Notes: generated by a model from the sequence alone, not told the origin. Positions 1 to 9,150 are shown, numbered from the stretch's first letter. The stretch is 64,000 nt of DNA from Woeseiaceae bacterium (GCA_028280615.1 JANQLK010000057.1:168798-232797), one strand, 5' to 3'. A program made the numbers and translations.

Positions 1-1
1 G

Positions 2-421
2 CCAGTCTGTTTCGCTTGGCCTGTCGGGACAGCTGCGTGCGCCGGCGCAGCTGCGGTCGCAGGATATAGGGCATATCGGGCGTACCGGGCAGCCATGGCC
101 ATTGATGCCGCCATCGAGGACGCGATGGCTGCAACGCAATCTGACGACGATGCGTGCGAAGATGATGCTGAAGATGACTACTTGAAGGACTGCGCGGATC
201 AGCTAGAGGCCGAACAAGATGACTGCTATGACACCTACGGCGAATTGATCGGACCAGAGCGCGACCAAATTATCTCAGCATGTCTGGCCAGAGCGAGTGC
301 TCGATTTTCGTACTGCACTTCCAACAAGGGAGATATGTCTGATGCTCCTGGGCCATTCACAGATGCTGACTGGGAAGGGTATCCAACAATACGTGAGCTT
401 CGAAAAAAATCTAAGCGATAG
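2..421 (+). CDS. C-terminal tail of a large, probably RHS-type secreted protein (5' truncated by window edge)
   Basis: The frame is open from the first bases to the TAG at 419, so this is the end of a longer gene. An internal ATG lies at 95, but the upstream part reads as an Ala/Gly-rich hydrophobic stretch (AACAGAAAVAG), so I do not treat 95 as the start. After it comes an acidic, Cys-containing segment (DDDACEDDAEDDY) and a helical pair with cysteines (CADQLEAEQDDCYDTYG, then CLARASARFSYC). Such a variable, Cys-bearing tail after a hydrophobic segment is common behind RHS cores, and an RHS YD-repeat fragment lies 1 kb downstream; the RHS link is inference because the core lies outside the window. 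The region is A+T richer than the chromosome around it. The gene just downstream may encode its immunity protein. Confidence 0.5.
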   Translation, partial: PVCFAWPVGTAACAGAAAVAGYRAYRAYRAAMAIDAAIEDAMAATQSDDDACEDDAEDDYLKDCADQLEAEQDDCYDTYGELIGPERDQIISACLARASARFSYCTSNKGDMSDAPGPFTDADWEGYPTIRELRKKSKR

Positions 422-425
422 TGCA

Positions 426-986
426 ATGGATAGAGCAACTTTTAACAACATTCGTACGCAACTCGTAACTCTTCGTCAAAAAGATTGCTCTGACGCCTCT
501 CGACCCCAGTCAGTGACGTTTTTAGAGGACATAATTTCCAGCACCGAAGACGCACGCGACCGATTTGATCTGGTTGAACTCCTATATGCAGAGCTAACTC
601 GATATGGTCTGCGTCTGGAAGCGTTGCAAGTGCTATCAAGGCGAGCCGAAGAAAATCGCAACGACCCGCTCTGTTGGATCTCGCTAGCTGAGCATCATGC
701 TCTTACGTGTGATTACGTAGCAGCCAAAGTCGCAGGATTTGAGGCTGTCGAGTCAGCGAAGAGAGCGGGCAGGTTCTTGCGACACGCGTATGCCACGTTG
801 GCTAGAGTTGCCCGAAAGTCAGAGGATTACGAGCTGCTAGAAGATGCAATCCGATCAATCGTGAAGCTGCGGACATATCCGACTCGAGCCGACGTTTCTC
901 TGGAGGATGATTTCCTAAATGAGTTACCAGAGGGCGCCATCGATGCCGAATTGTTGGCCGCTTACCGGCGTTTGCAACAAAGCTGA
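426..986 (+). CDS. Helical protein, candidate immunity protein for the upstream tail
   Basis: 186 residues from ATG 426, four bases after the stop of the preceding gene, which suggests translational coupling. The frame stays open further upstream, but that part overlaps the preceding gene and is a shadow. The sequence is almost entirely helical with TPR-like phrasing (LYAELTRYGLRLEALQVLSR, then DPLCWISLAEHHALTCDYVA, then HAYATLARVARKSEDYELLE). It has no signal peptide and no membrane segment, so it should be cytoplasmic. Position directly behind a variable C-terminal domain, small size and A+T-rich composition match immunity genes of polymorphic toxin systems. I recognise no specific immunity family, so this role rests on context only. 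There is no clear Shine-Dalgarno sequence. Confidence 0.5.
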   Translation: MDRATFNNIRTQLVTLRQKDCSDASRPQSVTFLEDIISSTEDARDRFDLVELLYAELTRYGLRLEALQVLSRRAEENRNDPLCWISLAEHHALTCDYVAAKVAGFEAVESAKRAGRFLRHAYATLARVARKSEDYELLEDAIRSIVKLRTYPTRADVSLEDDFLNELPEGAIDAELLAAYRRLQQS

Positions 987-1040
987 GACTAGCTTCGCGA
1001 ACGTGGTCGCGAATGTGGACGGGCACCGCAGGGATTTCGA

Positions 1041-1142
1041 TGGACAGGCACACAAGTAGCCATCTAATCGTCCGAAACCGAGCTATTTGAATTGGGTAGG
1101 TTGGACAGGCACTCGAATAGCCGTCTAATCGTCCAAGACCGA
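1041..1142. repeat. Two direct 41-bp repeats (61-bp period) starting TGGACAGGCAC
   Basis: Copies at 1041-1081 and 1102-1142 differ at only a few positions; both read TGGACAGGCAC, then TAGCC, TCTAATCGTCC and ACCGA. A partial third match (TGGACGGGCACCG) begins at 1016. The same core appears in reverse orientation (GTGCCTGTCC) twice near 52246 and 52280, so it may be a dispersed element. Confidence 0.7.
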
Positions 1143-1214
1143 ACCACCTGAGACGGACCCGAGTCGGGCTGTCGGAACAGTGGAAATCCTACCCCCGCTA
1201 CCAAACAAAAGCAG

Positions 1215-1237
1215 GGCCCCCTTGCGGGGCCTTTTTT
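1215..1237 (+). terminator. Rho-independent terminator
   Basis: Stem GGCCCC/GGGGCC with loop CTTGC, followed by six T. It would end transcription from the tail/immunity-candidate pair on the left. Confidence 0.75.
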
Positions 1238-1347
1238 GTTTTGTGGTGTGGGGATCAGGAGGGGAGCCTTGTTCAACAAAATGCGCGAGCATTTCGAACG
1301 CCCGCTCGCCGGGCGCCCCGAAGGGGCGCGACAAACGCCACTGCTGA

Positions 1348-1683
1348 AAGACGGCTTCCGAGCTCAGTACCCTGGGCAACATCGGCCTGAGCCGATCCGA
1401 ATCTATCCTTCCCCCGCACGCTAATAGCGGCACGCTCGTCACGGCTCCGAACGGTGCGACGACATCGCTACCCCACGACGGTCTGGGCAACCTGGATGAG
1501 GAGCTGAGCCCGGACCGCGGTGCGATCGACCTGGACTACGACGACGCCGGCAACCTGCGCGTGAAGCTCGACGCCCGCGGCCTCGAGACCCGATACGCTT
1601 ACGATGCGCTCAACCGCGTAACGACGATCACGCTCGACGGCGGTGCGATGATCGTTTACACCTACACGAGCCTCGAGACCTCG
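1348..1683 (+). pseudogene. RHS/YD-repeat fragment, joined in frame to a TonB-receptor remnant
   Basis: The frame opens after a TGA at 1345 and has no credible start. It reads LDYDDAGNLRVKLDARGLET then RYAYDALNRVTTITLDG, an unmistakable pair of YD repeats of the RHS family, plus an upstream part with PNGATTSLPHDGLGNL. Only about one repeat and a half is present; intact RHS proteins are over 1000 residues. The reading frame continues without a stop into the receptor sequence at about 1684, so this is a chimeric scar. RHS genes are known recombination hotspots. A GTG at 1561 could initiate, but nothing suggests a functional product. Confidence 0.7.
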
Positions 1684-2666
1684 ACGACGGCGTTCAGCCT
1701 GTACTTCAGCAACACGTTCTCGCTCTCCGACGCCGTGTCGCTCACGGTGTCGGGCCGCTACAACGACGTCAACGTTACGCTCGAGGACCAGCTCGGCACG
1801 GCGCTCAACGGCGATCACGACTTCGATCGCTTCAATCCGGCGATCGGCGTGACGGCGCGACTGCCCGGCGGCCTGAGCGTCTATGCCGGATACAGCGAAT
1901 CCAACCGCTCGCCCTCTCCCGTGGAACTGACCTGCGCGGATGAGGACGATCCGTGCCGGCTGCCGAACGCGTTCCTGGCCGATCCGCCGCTCGAACAGGT
2001 CGTGGCGAAGACCTTCGAGGCGGGTTTCCGCGGTAACTTTGGCAGCGCGGCCTGGCACGCCGGTGTGTTTCGGACCGCGAACGAGGACGACATCCAGTTC
2101 ATCAGTGCCGGATCGCTGACCAACCAGGGCTTTTTCGACAACGTCGGCGAGACGGCGTCGAAATCAACGTCGTCGGTCAGGGCGCCACGATGCTGGACTG
2201 GTTCGCCAACTACACTTACCTCGATGCCACGTTCCGGGAAAACCTGTCGTTCCCGAGTCCGAACAACCCGGCGGCGATCGATGGCGAGGTGCGGGTAATG
2301 CCGGGCGACCGGCTGCCGCTCGTGCCCCGGCACCTGTTCAAGACCGGAGCGAGCGCCCCGATCGGCGCCCGGCTGACGCTCGGCGGCGAGCTCCTGTCGG
2401 GCAGCGACTTTTACCTGCGCGGTGACGAGGGCAACGATCTCGCGCGCATCGGCGACTATGTCGTCCTGAATCTCCGTGCGGACTTCGAGGTGAGCGAAAG
2501 GCTCAGGCTGTTCCTGAACGTCGACAATGCCCTCGACGAGGAATACGAGACCTTCGGGCTGTTCGGCGAAGCCGACGAGGTGCTCGGCGACGACTTCGAG
2601 GACAGCACCTTCGTTTCGCCGGCCGCGCCCCGTGCGGCATGGGTCGGTGTGCAGATTCAGCTGTAA
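1684..2666 (+). pseudogene. C-terminal half of a TonB-dependent receptor, frameshifted
   Basis: The translation from 1684 has alternating barrel strands (FSLYFSNTFSLSDAVSLTVS, GGLSVYAGYSESNRSPSPVE, KTFEAGFRGNF). It lacks a signal peptide, TonB box and plug. Near 2150-2160 the frame changes: the frame ending at 2298 degenerates into Arg/Ser-rich sequence. The next frame continues the barrel with GVEINVVGQGATMLDWFANY and then LFLNVDNALDEEYETFGLFG, ending in WVGVQIQL with the terminal hydrophobic strand usual in barrels. A small deletion in GAGACGGCGTCGAA explains it. Loss of the first half plus a frameshift makes this non-functional. The 5' joint with an RHS fragment is described separately. 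Confidence 0.8.
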
Positions 2667-2676
2667 GCGTTGGCTG

Positions 2677-5391
2677 CTAGCCGGTGTTCTGCAGCCCCTG
2701 CGCAATCCCGTTCACGCTCGCGAGCAGCGCCTGGAACAGCGCCGGATCCCGGCGGTTCGTCTTGCGCCAGCGTTCGAGCAGATCGACCTGCATGAGGCTC
2801 ATCGGGTCGACGTAGGGGTTACGCAGCATGATCGCGCGCTGCAGGGTGTGGTCGCCCTCGAGCAGCGCGTCGTGATCCGAGTACTCGAGAATCAGCGAGC
2901 GCGTGAGCTCGAACTCGGCCTCGATGATCGGGAAGAACACGTCGTGCAGGTCGCCGGCGAGGTTCGAGTAGAGCTTCGCGATGCCGAGATCCGCCTTCGC
3001 GAGCACCATCTCGGCGTCGGCCGTTAGCGCGCGCATGAAATACCACTCGGTGAACATGCGCCGGAACGCCTCGTCGTCGAACTGCTCGGACGCTTCCCTG
3101 AGACCCGTGCCGAAGCCGTACCAGCCCGGCAGCACGAAGCGCGCCTGGGTCCACGAGAACACCCACGGAATCGCGCGCAGGTCCTCGATGCCGCGCATCT
3201 GCCGGCGTGAGGAGGGTCGCGAGCCGATGCGCATGCGCTCGATCAGATCGATCGGCGTGGCGCTGCGAAAATACTCGACGAACGCCGGCGTCTCGTAAAC
3301 GAGCTTTCGGTAGGCACGGCGGCTCTGTTCGGCGATGACGTCCATGATGTCGTGCCACTCGGGCTCGTCGTTGCCGCGATGGTGCGGCATCGCCGTCGCC
3401 AGGGCGACCGAGCCGATGGCCTGTTCGAGCGTGCGCAGGGCGATGCCGCGCAGGCCGTACTTCTCGTTGATGATCTCGCCCTGCTCGGTGACCCGGAGCC
3501 GGCCGTTCACGGTGCCGGGCGGCGCACCGAGCACCGATACGTGGGTCTTGCTGCCGCCGCGCGACACCGTGCCGCCGCGGCCGTGGAACAGCGTCAGTTC
3601 GACGCCGCGCGACTCGACCGTTTCGACGAGCGTCACCTGGGCGTTCTGCAGCGCCCAGCGCGCCGAGGCGAGGCCACCGTCCTTGTTGCTGTCCGAGTAA
3701 CCGATCATGACGGTCTGACGGTTGCCCCTTAAGCCCAAGTGATCGCGATAGAGGTCTGTCTCGAGCAGTTCCTCGAGTATGCGCGGGCCGTTCTCGAGGT
3801 CGTCCACGGTTTCGAGCAACGGCGCCACGTCGAGTGGGATCTCGCCGCGGCGATTGTGCAGTTCGCCCCATTCGGCGAGCAGCAGCACCGACAGGATGTC
3901 GTCCGCGCCCTGGGTCATGCTGACGATGAACGGGCCGATGGCGCGGCTGCCGTACTTGCGGCGGCAGAACGCGATCGCCTGGAAGACCGCGATGGTCTTG
4001 CGCGCCTGGGTCGAAAGCCTGAACGGTGCGCTCTCGCGGCCCCTCAGGGCCTCGACGATGCGGTCGAGCCGGTCCGCGGGCGTCCAGGTGGCCCAGTCGT
4101 CCTCGCCCAGGCATTCGCCGACGACCGAGCGATGCACCTCCGCGTCCTGGCGAACGTCGAGCGTGGCCAGGTGAAAACCGAAAGACTCGATTCGCCGCAA
4201 CAAACGCTGAACGGCGAACAGGCCCGCATTCTCGCCCTTGTTCTCGCGAAGACTCGTGGCGATGAGTTCGATGTCCGCCTGGAACTGCGACACGCGCTCA
4301 TAGGGGAAAATGTCGTCGTCGTAGGTCGACTGCAGCCGCTCCCGAACGAGCCGCAGGAACACGCGGTAGGCCATATCGCGATGGCGTACCGGTACCGAGT
4401 GATAGGCGTTCTGGAACACGCCGCGGTAGTCGTCGATGCGCTTTAAGAGCTCGTCGCTCACCGTGCTGCGGTCATCCGACTGGCTGAGCTTCTCCGAGAG
4501 CTTGATGCACTCGCGAAAATACAGGTTCAACACCAGCGATCGCTGTCTCGCGAGCGTCTCGCGGATCGTTTTGGCATTGACGTTGGGATTGCCGTCCATG
4601 TCGCCGCCGACCCAGGAGCCGAACCGCACCATCCGTGGAATCCGGATGTCGGCCGCATCGTCGCCGTAGATCCGATCGATAGCCACGGTCAGGTCTTCGT
4701 ATAGCGGCGGCATCGCAGGGTACAGCACGTCGGTCAGGAAGAACAGCACGTGCTCGAGCTCGTCCGCGACGGTCATCGACTCGGTCGGATGTTCTTCGGT
4801 CTGCCAGCCCGTCGTGATCAGGAGCCGGATGTTCGCGAGCGACGCGCCGCGCTCCTGCGGGGTCAGCGTCGGGTTCAGCATCTGCACGAGCTGCCGAACG
4901 ATGTTCTGTTCCTTGCGCAGCATCGTGCGCCGGGTCGGTTCGGTCGGATGCGCCGTGAACACAGGCTCGATCCGGAGCTTGTCGAGCAGCGACTGCAGTC
5001 CGGCGACGGTCATGCCCGATGCCTTGAGCTTGACGAGCGTGTCCTCGAGGCCGCCGGGCTGGTGATCGACGTCGCGCAGGTACTCGCGGCGGCGGCGGAT
5101 GCGGTGCACCTTCTCGGCCGTGTTCGCCATCTGAAAGTAGGTCGAGAAACTGCGGATGACGGCCAGCGCAAATTCCGGGTCGAGGCCGTCGACGAGCGCC
5201 GCGAGTTCCTCGCCGGGTTTCTCGTTCTGCTCGCGCCGGCGTATCGAACGGACCCGCGCATTCTCGACGAACTCGAAGAGCTCCTCGCCGCCCTGTTCGG
5301 CGATGAGCTCACCGACCATCGCACCGAGCGTGCGCACGTCGTCGCGCAGGGCCTGGTCCTTGTCTTCGAAAATGATGTCCTGGCGGCGCAT
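2677..5391 (-). CDS. ppc: Phosphoenolpyruvate carboxylase
   Basis: 904 residues, close to the usual bacterial length of about 880-930. It catalyses anaplerotic carboxylation of PEP with bicarbonate to oxaloacetate in the cytoplasm. The family signatures are all visible: VFTAHPTEPTRR with the catalytic His at about residue 148, GSWVGGDMDGNPNV, YSDSNKDGGLASARWAL, the Gly-rich FHGRGGTVSRGG loop, and the conserved C-terminus ending QNTG. Start ATG 5391 gives MRRQDIIFEDKD, a normal N-terminus; the Shine-Dalgarno sequence is weak. The small gene at 5410-5736 lies 18 bp upstream on the same strand and may be cotranscribed. Nothing is missing or unusual. Confidence 0.97.
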   Translation of the reverse strand: MRRQDIIFEDKDQALRDDVRTLGAMVGELIAEQGGEELFEFVENARVRSIRRREQNEKPGEELAALVDGLDPEFALAVIRSFSTYFQMANTAEKVHRIRRRREYLRDVDHQPGGLEDTLVKLKASGMTVAGLQSLLDKLRIEPVFTAHPTEPTRRTMLRKEQNIVRQLVQMLNPTLTPQERGASLANIRLLITTGWQTEEHPTESMTVADELEHVLFFLTDVLYPAMPPLYEDLTVAIDRIYGDDAADIRIPRMVRFGSWVGGDMDGNPNVNAKTIRETLARQRSLVLNLYFRECIKLSEKLSQSDDRSTVSDELLKRIDDYRGVFQNAYHSVPVRHRDMAYRVFLRLVRERLQSTYDDDIFPYERVSQFQADIELIATSLRENKGENAGLFAVQRLLRRIESFGFHLATLDVRQDAEVHRSVVGECLGEDDWATWTPADRLDRIVEALRGRESAPFRLSTQARKTIAVFQAIAFCRRKYGSRAIGPFIVSMTQGADDILSVLLLAEWGELHNRRGEIPLDVAPLLETVDDLENGPRILEELLETDLYRDHLGLRGNRQTVMIGYSDSNKDGGLASARWALQNAQVTLVETVESRGVELTLFHGRGGTVSRGGSKTHVSVLGAPPGTVNGRLRVTEQGEIINEKYGLRGIALRTLEQAIGSVALATAMPHHRGNDEPEWHDIMDVIAEQSRRAYRKLVYETPAFVEYFRSATPIDLIERMRIGSRPSSRRQMRGIEDLRAIPWVFSWTQARFVLPGWYGFGTGLREASEQFDDEAFRRMFTEWYFMRALTADAEMVLAKADLGIAKLYSNLAGDLHDVFFPIIEAEFELTRSLILEYSDHDALLEGDHTLQRAIMLRNPYVDPMSLMQVDLLERWRKTNRRDPALFQALLASVNGIAQGLQNTG

Positions 5392-5409
5392 GCGTGGCTC
5401 GCGGATGGC

Positions 5410-5736
5410 TCAGGACTTCTCTAGCGATTCCTTGTAGCCGCGTGCGAGCTCAAGAAAGCGCGGTGTGAGGCCGCGGTCTTCGTACACCGGGTCGCCGAAT
5501 TCGTCTTCGCGAATCACCTTGCTGCCGGCCTGGTAGGGAATGGCCGCCTGAAGCTCATCGAGCGCGGCGCGGAGAAGGTCGGTGATGATGCGCTCTTCGT
5601 CCACGCCCTCGAACAGCTCGGCGAGCGCGTGCACGCGCGCGGCGTCGGCCGTGGTCATCCGGACCGCGTAGGTTTCGGAGGTCAGGGCGGGGTTTTCCTG
5701 GGCAGCCCAGGCGTCGAGTAGCGCTTTGAACGTCAT
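5410..5736 (-). CDS. Small conserved protein (sometimes labelled type 1 pili tip component)
   Basis: 108 residues from ATG 5736, preceded by AGGAAG at good spacing; the longer open frame upstream is a shadow of the opposite-strand gene. The sequence begins MTFKALLDAWAAQ and contains LTSETYAVRMTTADAARVHA, EERIITDLLRAALDELQAAI and FGDPVYEDRGLTPRFLELAR. It resembles a conserved family in pseudomonads and relatives that databases often call a type 1 pili tip component. I know no evidence for that name, and there is no signal peptide, so I would not infer a pilus role. It sits 18 bp upstream of ppc on the same strand. Confidence 0.75.
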   Translation of the reverse strand: MTFKALLDAWAAQENPALTSETYAVRMTTADAARVHALAELFEGVDEERIITDLLRAALDELQAAIPYQAGSKVIREDEFGDPVYEDRGLTPRFLELARGYKESLEKS

Positions 5737-5886
5737 GCCTCGCTTCCTGCGGCCGCGTTGGGAAGCGGCCTGCGTCGCGACCATAGCAAAAAGTCGTGAA
5801 GCTGCACAGATTCGGCAGCGGCGCTGCCCTCTCCGGACGGGCACACTGCCCGTGCTGCCCTCATTCATCGCGTCAACGGAGCGACG

Positions 5887-7107
5887 GTGCGACAGGCGAA
5901 TTCGGAAATCGGTACGGTCACTGCGGCAGACGCCGCTGCCGATCGGTGGCCGGAGGCCAGGCCGGCGGGCGTCAGCATGCATCTCGATGCGGAGCAGACC
6001 GCGGGCTTCGGGCCCGGCGCCGACCGCATCCAGTGCGAGCTCCGCGCGCGGCTTGCCGAGCCCGACCCGCTGACGATTCGTATCCTCGGTCTCGACGGTC
6101 CCGAACCGCCGCAGGCGTTCGGCCGGGTGTGCGAGTGCATTGCCCGCGCCATCGCCGCAAGCGGCGCGGAGCCGGCTTCGATAACGCTCGCGGTCGATGC
6201 GCACGACATCCTGCCTGCCGAGGCATGGTCGCTTCGCCTGGACTCGCTCGGCCGGGGTCCGCTGTATTTCATCGGCACCGAGGCTCGCCTGGAGTCCGAC
6301 GATGTGCTTCGAAGGTTGTGGGCACTGCGCGCGGAGCGCATGATAGGCGCCGCGTTCTGGCCTCTCGTGTCGAGTCCGACGCCACTCCTGGACAACGAGG
6401 TCGCGGCCGATCTCGTGCCCGCGCCCGCGTTGCAGGCGCCGGCGGGCACCGCCTGGGTATGGGTGCGCGTCGACGTGTCTTCCTGCATCGAAGACGGCGC
6501 GCCGCGCAACGCGCGGCTCGACACCGCATTGCAGCATGCACTGGCCGCGGCCGATGCGGCACACGCCCGATGCCGCTGGCCGACCGCGGCCGCGCGTCAC
6601 GACGCCTGGCTCAATCGTCGCGTGGCCGTGGAACTCGTCGGTATCGGAGAATGGGTAAGCGGCTGCGGTCTGTCGCCCCGCAAGCTATCCACGCTCGCCG
6701 CCGTTGATGCCCTGCTCGCCCGCGCTTCACGAACGCTTACGAAGCTGTCCCGGCGCATGACCGCCGGCAACACGCTGCCCGCGATCGAGGCACGCGACCC
6801 GTGCCGGCGGCTCGCCGACGACCCCGCGTGCGATGCCTGGCGCGAGCGCTGGCGCTTCGCCGTCGAGCGGGCCGGGCTCGCGCATCGCAACCTCATGGCC
6901 GTCTCGCCCTGGTCGCTGTTCGACCGGACGGCCGACGTTCACGCGTTCAATCTCATCCCGGCGCTTCGCCATGCCGATGCCTGCACGTTTCGCCGCCGCG
7001 TCTCGGTCGACCACTGGAGCGTCGACGCCTACCGGGAGTTTCATCGTCGCGCCTGGGCGGTCATGCGGCAGAACGCGCGCCCGTCGCTCGTTGCCGAAGA
7101 GCTCTGA
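5887..7107 (+). CDS. Uncharacterised 406-residue protein
   Basis: Starts at GTG 5887 with AACGGAG placed about five bases upstream. No signal peptide or long hydrophobic segment is present, so it is probably cytoplasmic. The N-terminal half is rich in acidic and hydrophobic residues (PDPLTIRILGLDGPEPPQAF, then EPASITLAVDAHDILPAEAW). The middle has RCRWPTAAARHDAWLNRRVA followed by VELVGIGEWVSGCGLSPRKL. The C-terminus has ERAGLAHRNLMAVSPWSLFD and ends in a basic, Trp-containing helix. I do not recognise the family. Codon use matches the chromosome. It is divergent from the ppc pair and followed by a 184-bp gap, so it appears to be a single-gene unit. Confidence 0.7.
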   Translation: MRQANSEIGTVTAADAAADRWPEARPAGVSMHLDAEQTAGFGPGADRIQCELRARLAEPDPLTIRILGLDGPEPPQAFGRVCECIARAIAASGAEPASITLAVDAHDILPAEAWSLRLDSLGRGPLYFIGTEARLESDDVLRRLWALRAERMIGAAFWPLVSSPTPLLDNEVAADLVPAPALQAPAGTAWVWVRVDVSSCIEDGAPRNARLDTALQHALAAADAAHARCRWPTAAARHDAWLNRRVAVELVGIGEWVSGCGLSPRKLSTLAAVDALLARASRTLTKLSRRMTAGNTLPAIEARDPCRRLADDPACDAWRERWRFAVERAGLAHRNLMAVSPWSLFDRTADVHAFNLIPALRHADACTFRRRVSVDHWSVDAYREFHRRAWAVMRQNARPSLVAEEL

Positions 7108-7291
7108 TACGTCGTCGAGGTTCGGCGTCTTCGTTTCTCGGGCCCGTGTTCCGGAGTCAAAATCCCAAAAATGTCAACGCATTGGATCGCATAAGTCGGC
7201 CGTAGTCTTCGCCCGATCCGTGCCGCGCTGAATGGTTTTCGGCGCGCTTTCAGGATACGGTTGGCTCTGCTCGAGAGGATGAGAGGACCTC

Positions 7292-9130
7292 TTGAACCAG
7301 ATAGGCATAGACGCTCACGGCGTGGCGGTCCTGATACTGACGGTCGTTGCGTTGATACTGTTTACGCGTGATCGCATAGCGCTGGAATCGTCGTCGCTGG
7401 CGATCCTAACGCTGCTCGTGGCGGGCTTCGCATTGTTCCCCTACGTGAAGGACGGCGAGCGTCTACTCATGCCCGCGGACTTCTTCGCGGGCTTCGGCAG
7501 CGAGGCGCTCGTTGCGATCTCCGTCCTCATGATGGTGGGCAAGGCGCTCGAGACGACCGGCGCGCTTCAGCCGCTGGCAAACGTCGTCAGCAAGGCGTGG
7601 TCATCCCGGCCCGTGCTGGCCCTGCTGACCACGCTGATCGCGGGCGCCGTGCTGAGTGCGTTCATGAACAACACGCCGATCGTCGTGCTGCTCATGCCCA
7701 TCCTCGTTGGTGCCTCGCTGCGCGCCAAGTTCCCGGTCTCGGAAGTCATGCTGCCGATGGGTCTCGCAACGATTGTCGGCGGCATGTCGACGACGATCGG
7801 CACGTCCACGAACCTGCTCGTCGTCGGCATCGCGCAGGACCTCGGCCAGCACGAGTTCGGCATGTTCGAATGGATGCTGCCCGTCGCGATGGTCGGTGGC
7901 ATCGCCGTGCTGTTTCTGTGGCTGATCGCGCCGAGGCTGCTGCCGGACCGGGCGCCGCCCATGGCGGACACGACGCCGCGCATCTTCTCCGCGCAGCTGC
8001 ACGTCAGGGAGGGCGGCTTCTCGGACGGCAAGGCGCTCTCCGAAGTGCTCGCCAAGGCGGACGGCAACATGCGCGTCGATAAGATCCAGCGCACCGAGTC
8101 GCTGTTTCTCGCCAAGCTGCCGTCGGTCATCCTGCAGCCGGGCGACCGGCTGTTCGTCAAGGATTCGCCCGAGAACCTCAAGCACTACGAGCAGCTCATC
8201 GGCGCGACGCTGTTCAACATGACCGACAGCGAGCATCCGGTCGACGACAAGACGCCGCTCAAGGCCGAGGGCCAGCAGCTCGCCGAGGTCGTCGTTACCC
8301 GCGGTTCGCCTTTGCATCTGCGCACGCTGACGGCGGCGCGCTTCAGCGCGAGCTACGGCCTGCTGCCGCTTGCGCTGCATCGCGCCCGCGCGCCGAGTTC
8401 CCAGGTCACGGGTGATCTCAACCTGATTCGCCTGCGCGCCGGCGACGTGCTGCTCGTGCAGGGCTCGCGTGAGTCCATCGAGCAGCTCAAGGACTCGGGC
8501 ACGATGCTCGTGCTCGACGGCACGACCAATCTGCCGCATACCGACAAGGCCAAGCGCGCCCTCGCGATCATGGCCTTCGTCGTCATCGCCGCGGCCACGG
8601 GCGTGCTGCCGATCGCGGTCAGCGCGCTGGTCGGCCTGGGCGCCATGCTCGCAACCGGATGCCTGAACTGGCGAGACGCGGCGAGCGCGCTATCGATTCC
8701 GGTGATCATGATCATCGTGACGAGTCTCGCGCTCGGCAAGGCGCTCATGGCCACCGGCATGGCCGGCTACATTGCCATGTCGTTCGTCGATTTCGCCTCG
8801 GCGCTGCCGACGCCGATGATCCTGAGCGCCTTCCTGCTGCTCATGACGATCATGACCAACATCGTGTCGAATAACGCGGCCGCGGCCATCGGCACGCCGA
8901 TCGCGATCGGCATCGCGCAGCAGCTCGGCGTGAGCTCGGAACCGTTCATCCTCGCCGTCCTGTTCGGCGCCAACATGAGTTTCGCGACGCCCTACGGTTA
9001 CCAGACCAACCTGCTGATCCTGAGCGCGGGCGGCTACAAGTTCTCGGACTTCCTGCGCGTCGGTATCCCGCTCACGATCATCATGTGGGTGGGGTTCTCG
9101 CTGGCGTTGCCGTTTTTGTACGACCTCTAG
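7292..9130 (+). CDS. SLC13-type permease with internal RCK_C (TrkA-C) domains
   Basis: 612 residues from TTG 7292, preceded by GAGAGGA; no in-frame ATG fits better. It is a polytopic inner-membrane carrier of the divalent anion:Na+ symporter fold. The two repeated substrate/Na+ signatures are clear: SAFMNNTPIVVLLMPI in the first half and MTNIVSNNAAAAIGTPIAIG in the second. Between the membrane halves lies a soluble stretch of about 180 residues that looks like two RCK_C domains (LPSVILQPGDRLFVKDSPEN and LNLIRLRAGDVLLVQGSRES). This is typical of bacterial members for sulfate, dicarboxylates or other anions; the substrate cannot be read from sequence. Its stop is only 20 bp before the trp promoter. 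Confidence 0.85.
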   Translation: MNQIGIDAHGVAVLILTVVALILFTRDRIALESSSLAILTLLVAGFALFPYVKDGERLLMPADFFAGFGSEALVAISVLMMVGKALETTGALQPLANVVSKAWSSRPVLALLTTLIAGAVLSAFMNNTPIVVLLMPILVGASLRAKFPVSEVMLPMGLATIVGGMSTTIGTSTNLLVVGIAQDLGQHEFGMFEWMLPVAMVGGIAVLFLWLIAPRLLPDRAPPMADTTPRIFSAQLHVREGGFSDGKALSEVLAKADGNMRVDKIQRTESLFLAKLPSVILQPGDRLFVKDSPENLKHYEQLIGATLFNMTDSEHPVDDKTPLKAEGQQLAEVVVTRGSPLHLRTLTAARFSASYGLLPLALHRARAPSSQVTGDLNLIRLRAGDVLLVQGSRESIEQLKDSGTMLVLDGTTNLPHTDKAKRALAIMAFVVIAAATGVLPIAVSALVGLGAMLATGCLNWRDAASALSIPVIMIIVTSLALGKALMATGMAGYIAMSFVDFASALPTPMILSAFLLLMTIMTNIVSNNAAAAIGTPIAIGIAQQLGVSSEPFILAVLFGANMSFATPYGYQTNLLILSAGGYKFSDFLRVGIPLTIIMWVGFSLALPFLYDL

Positions 9131-9150
9131 GGAGACTCCGAACGCGGCGG

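Larger units (their letters stand above)
987..1347. other. Gene-free spacer between immunity candidate and RHS remnant
   Basis: No convincing gene here. It holds the two 41-bp repeats (1041-1142), a rho-independent terminator (1215-1237), and a perfect hairpin with stem GCGCCCC/GGGGCGC and loop GAA (1313-1329). The RHS-like frame becomes open only after the TGA at 1345. The mix of repeats and broken coding sequence suggests repeated recombination. Confidence 0.5.
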
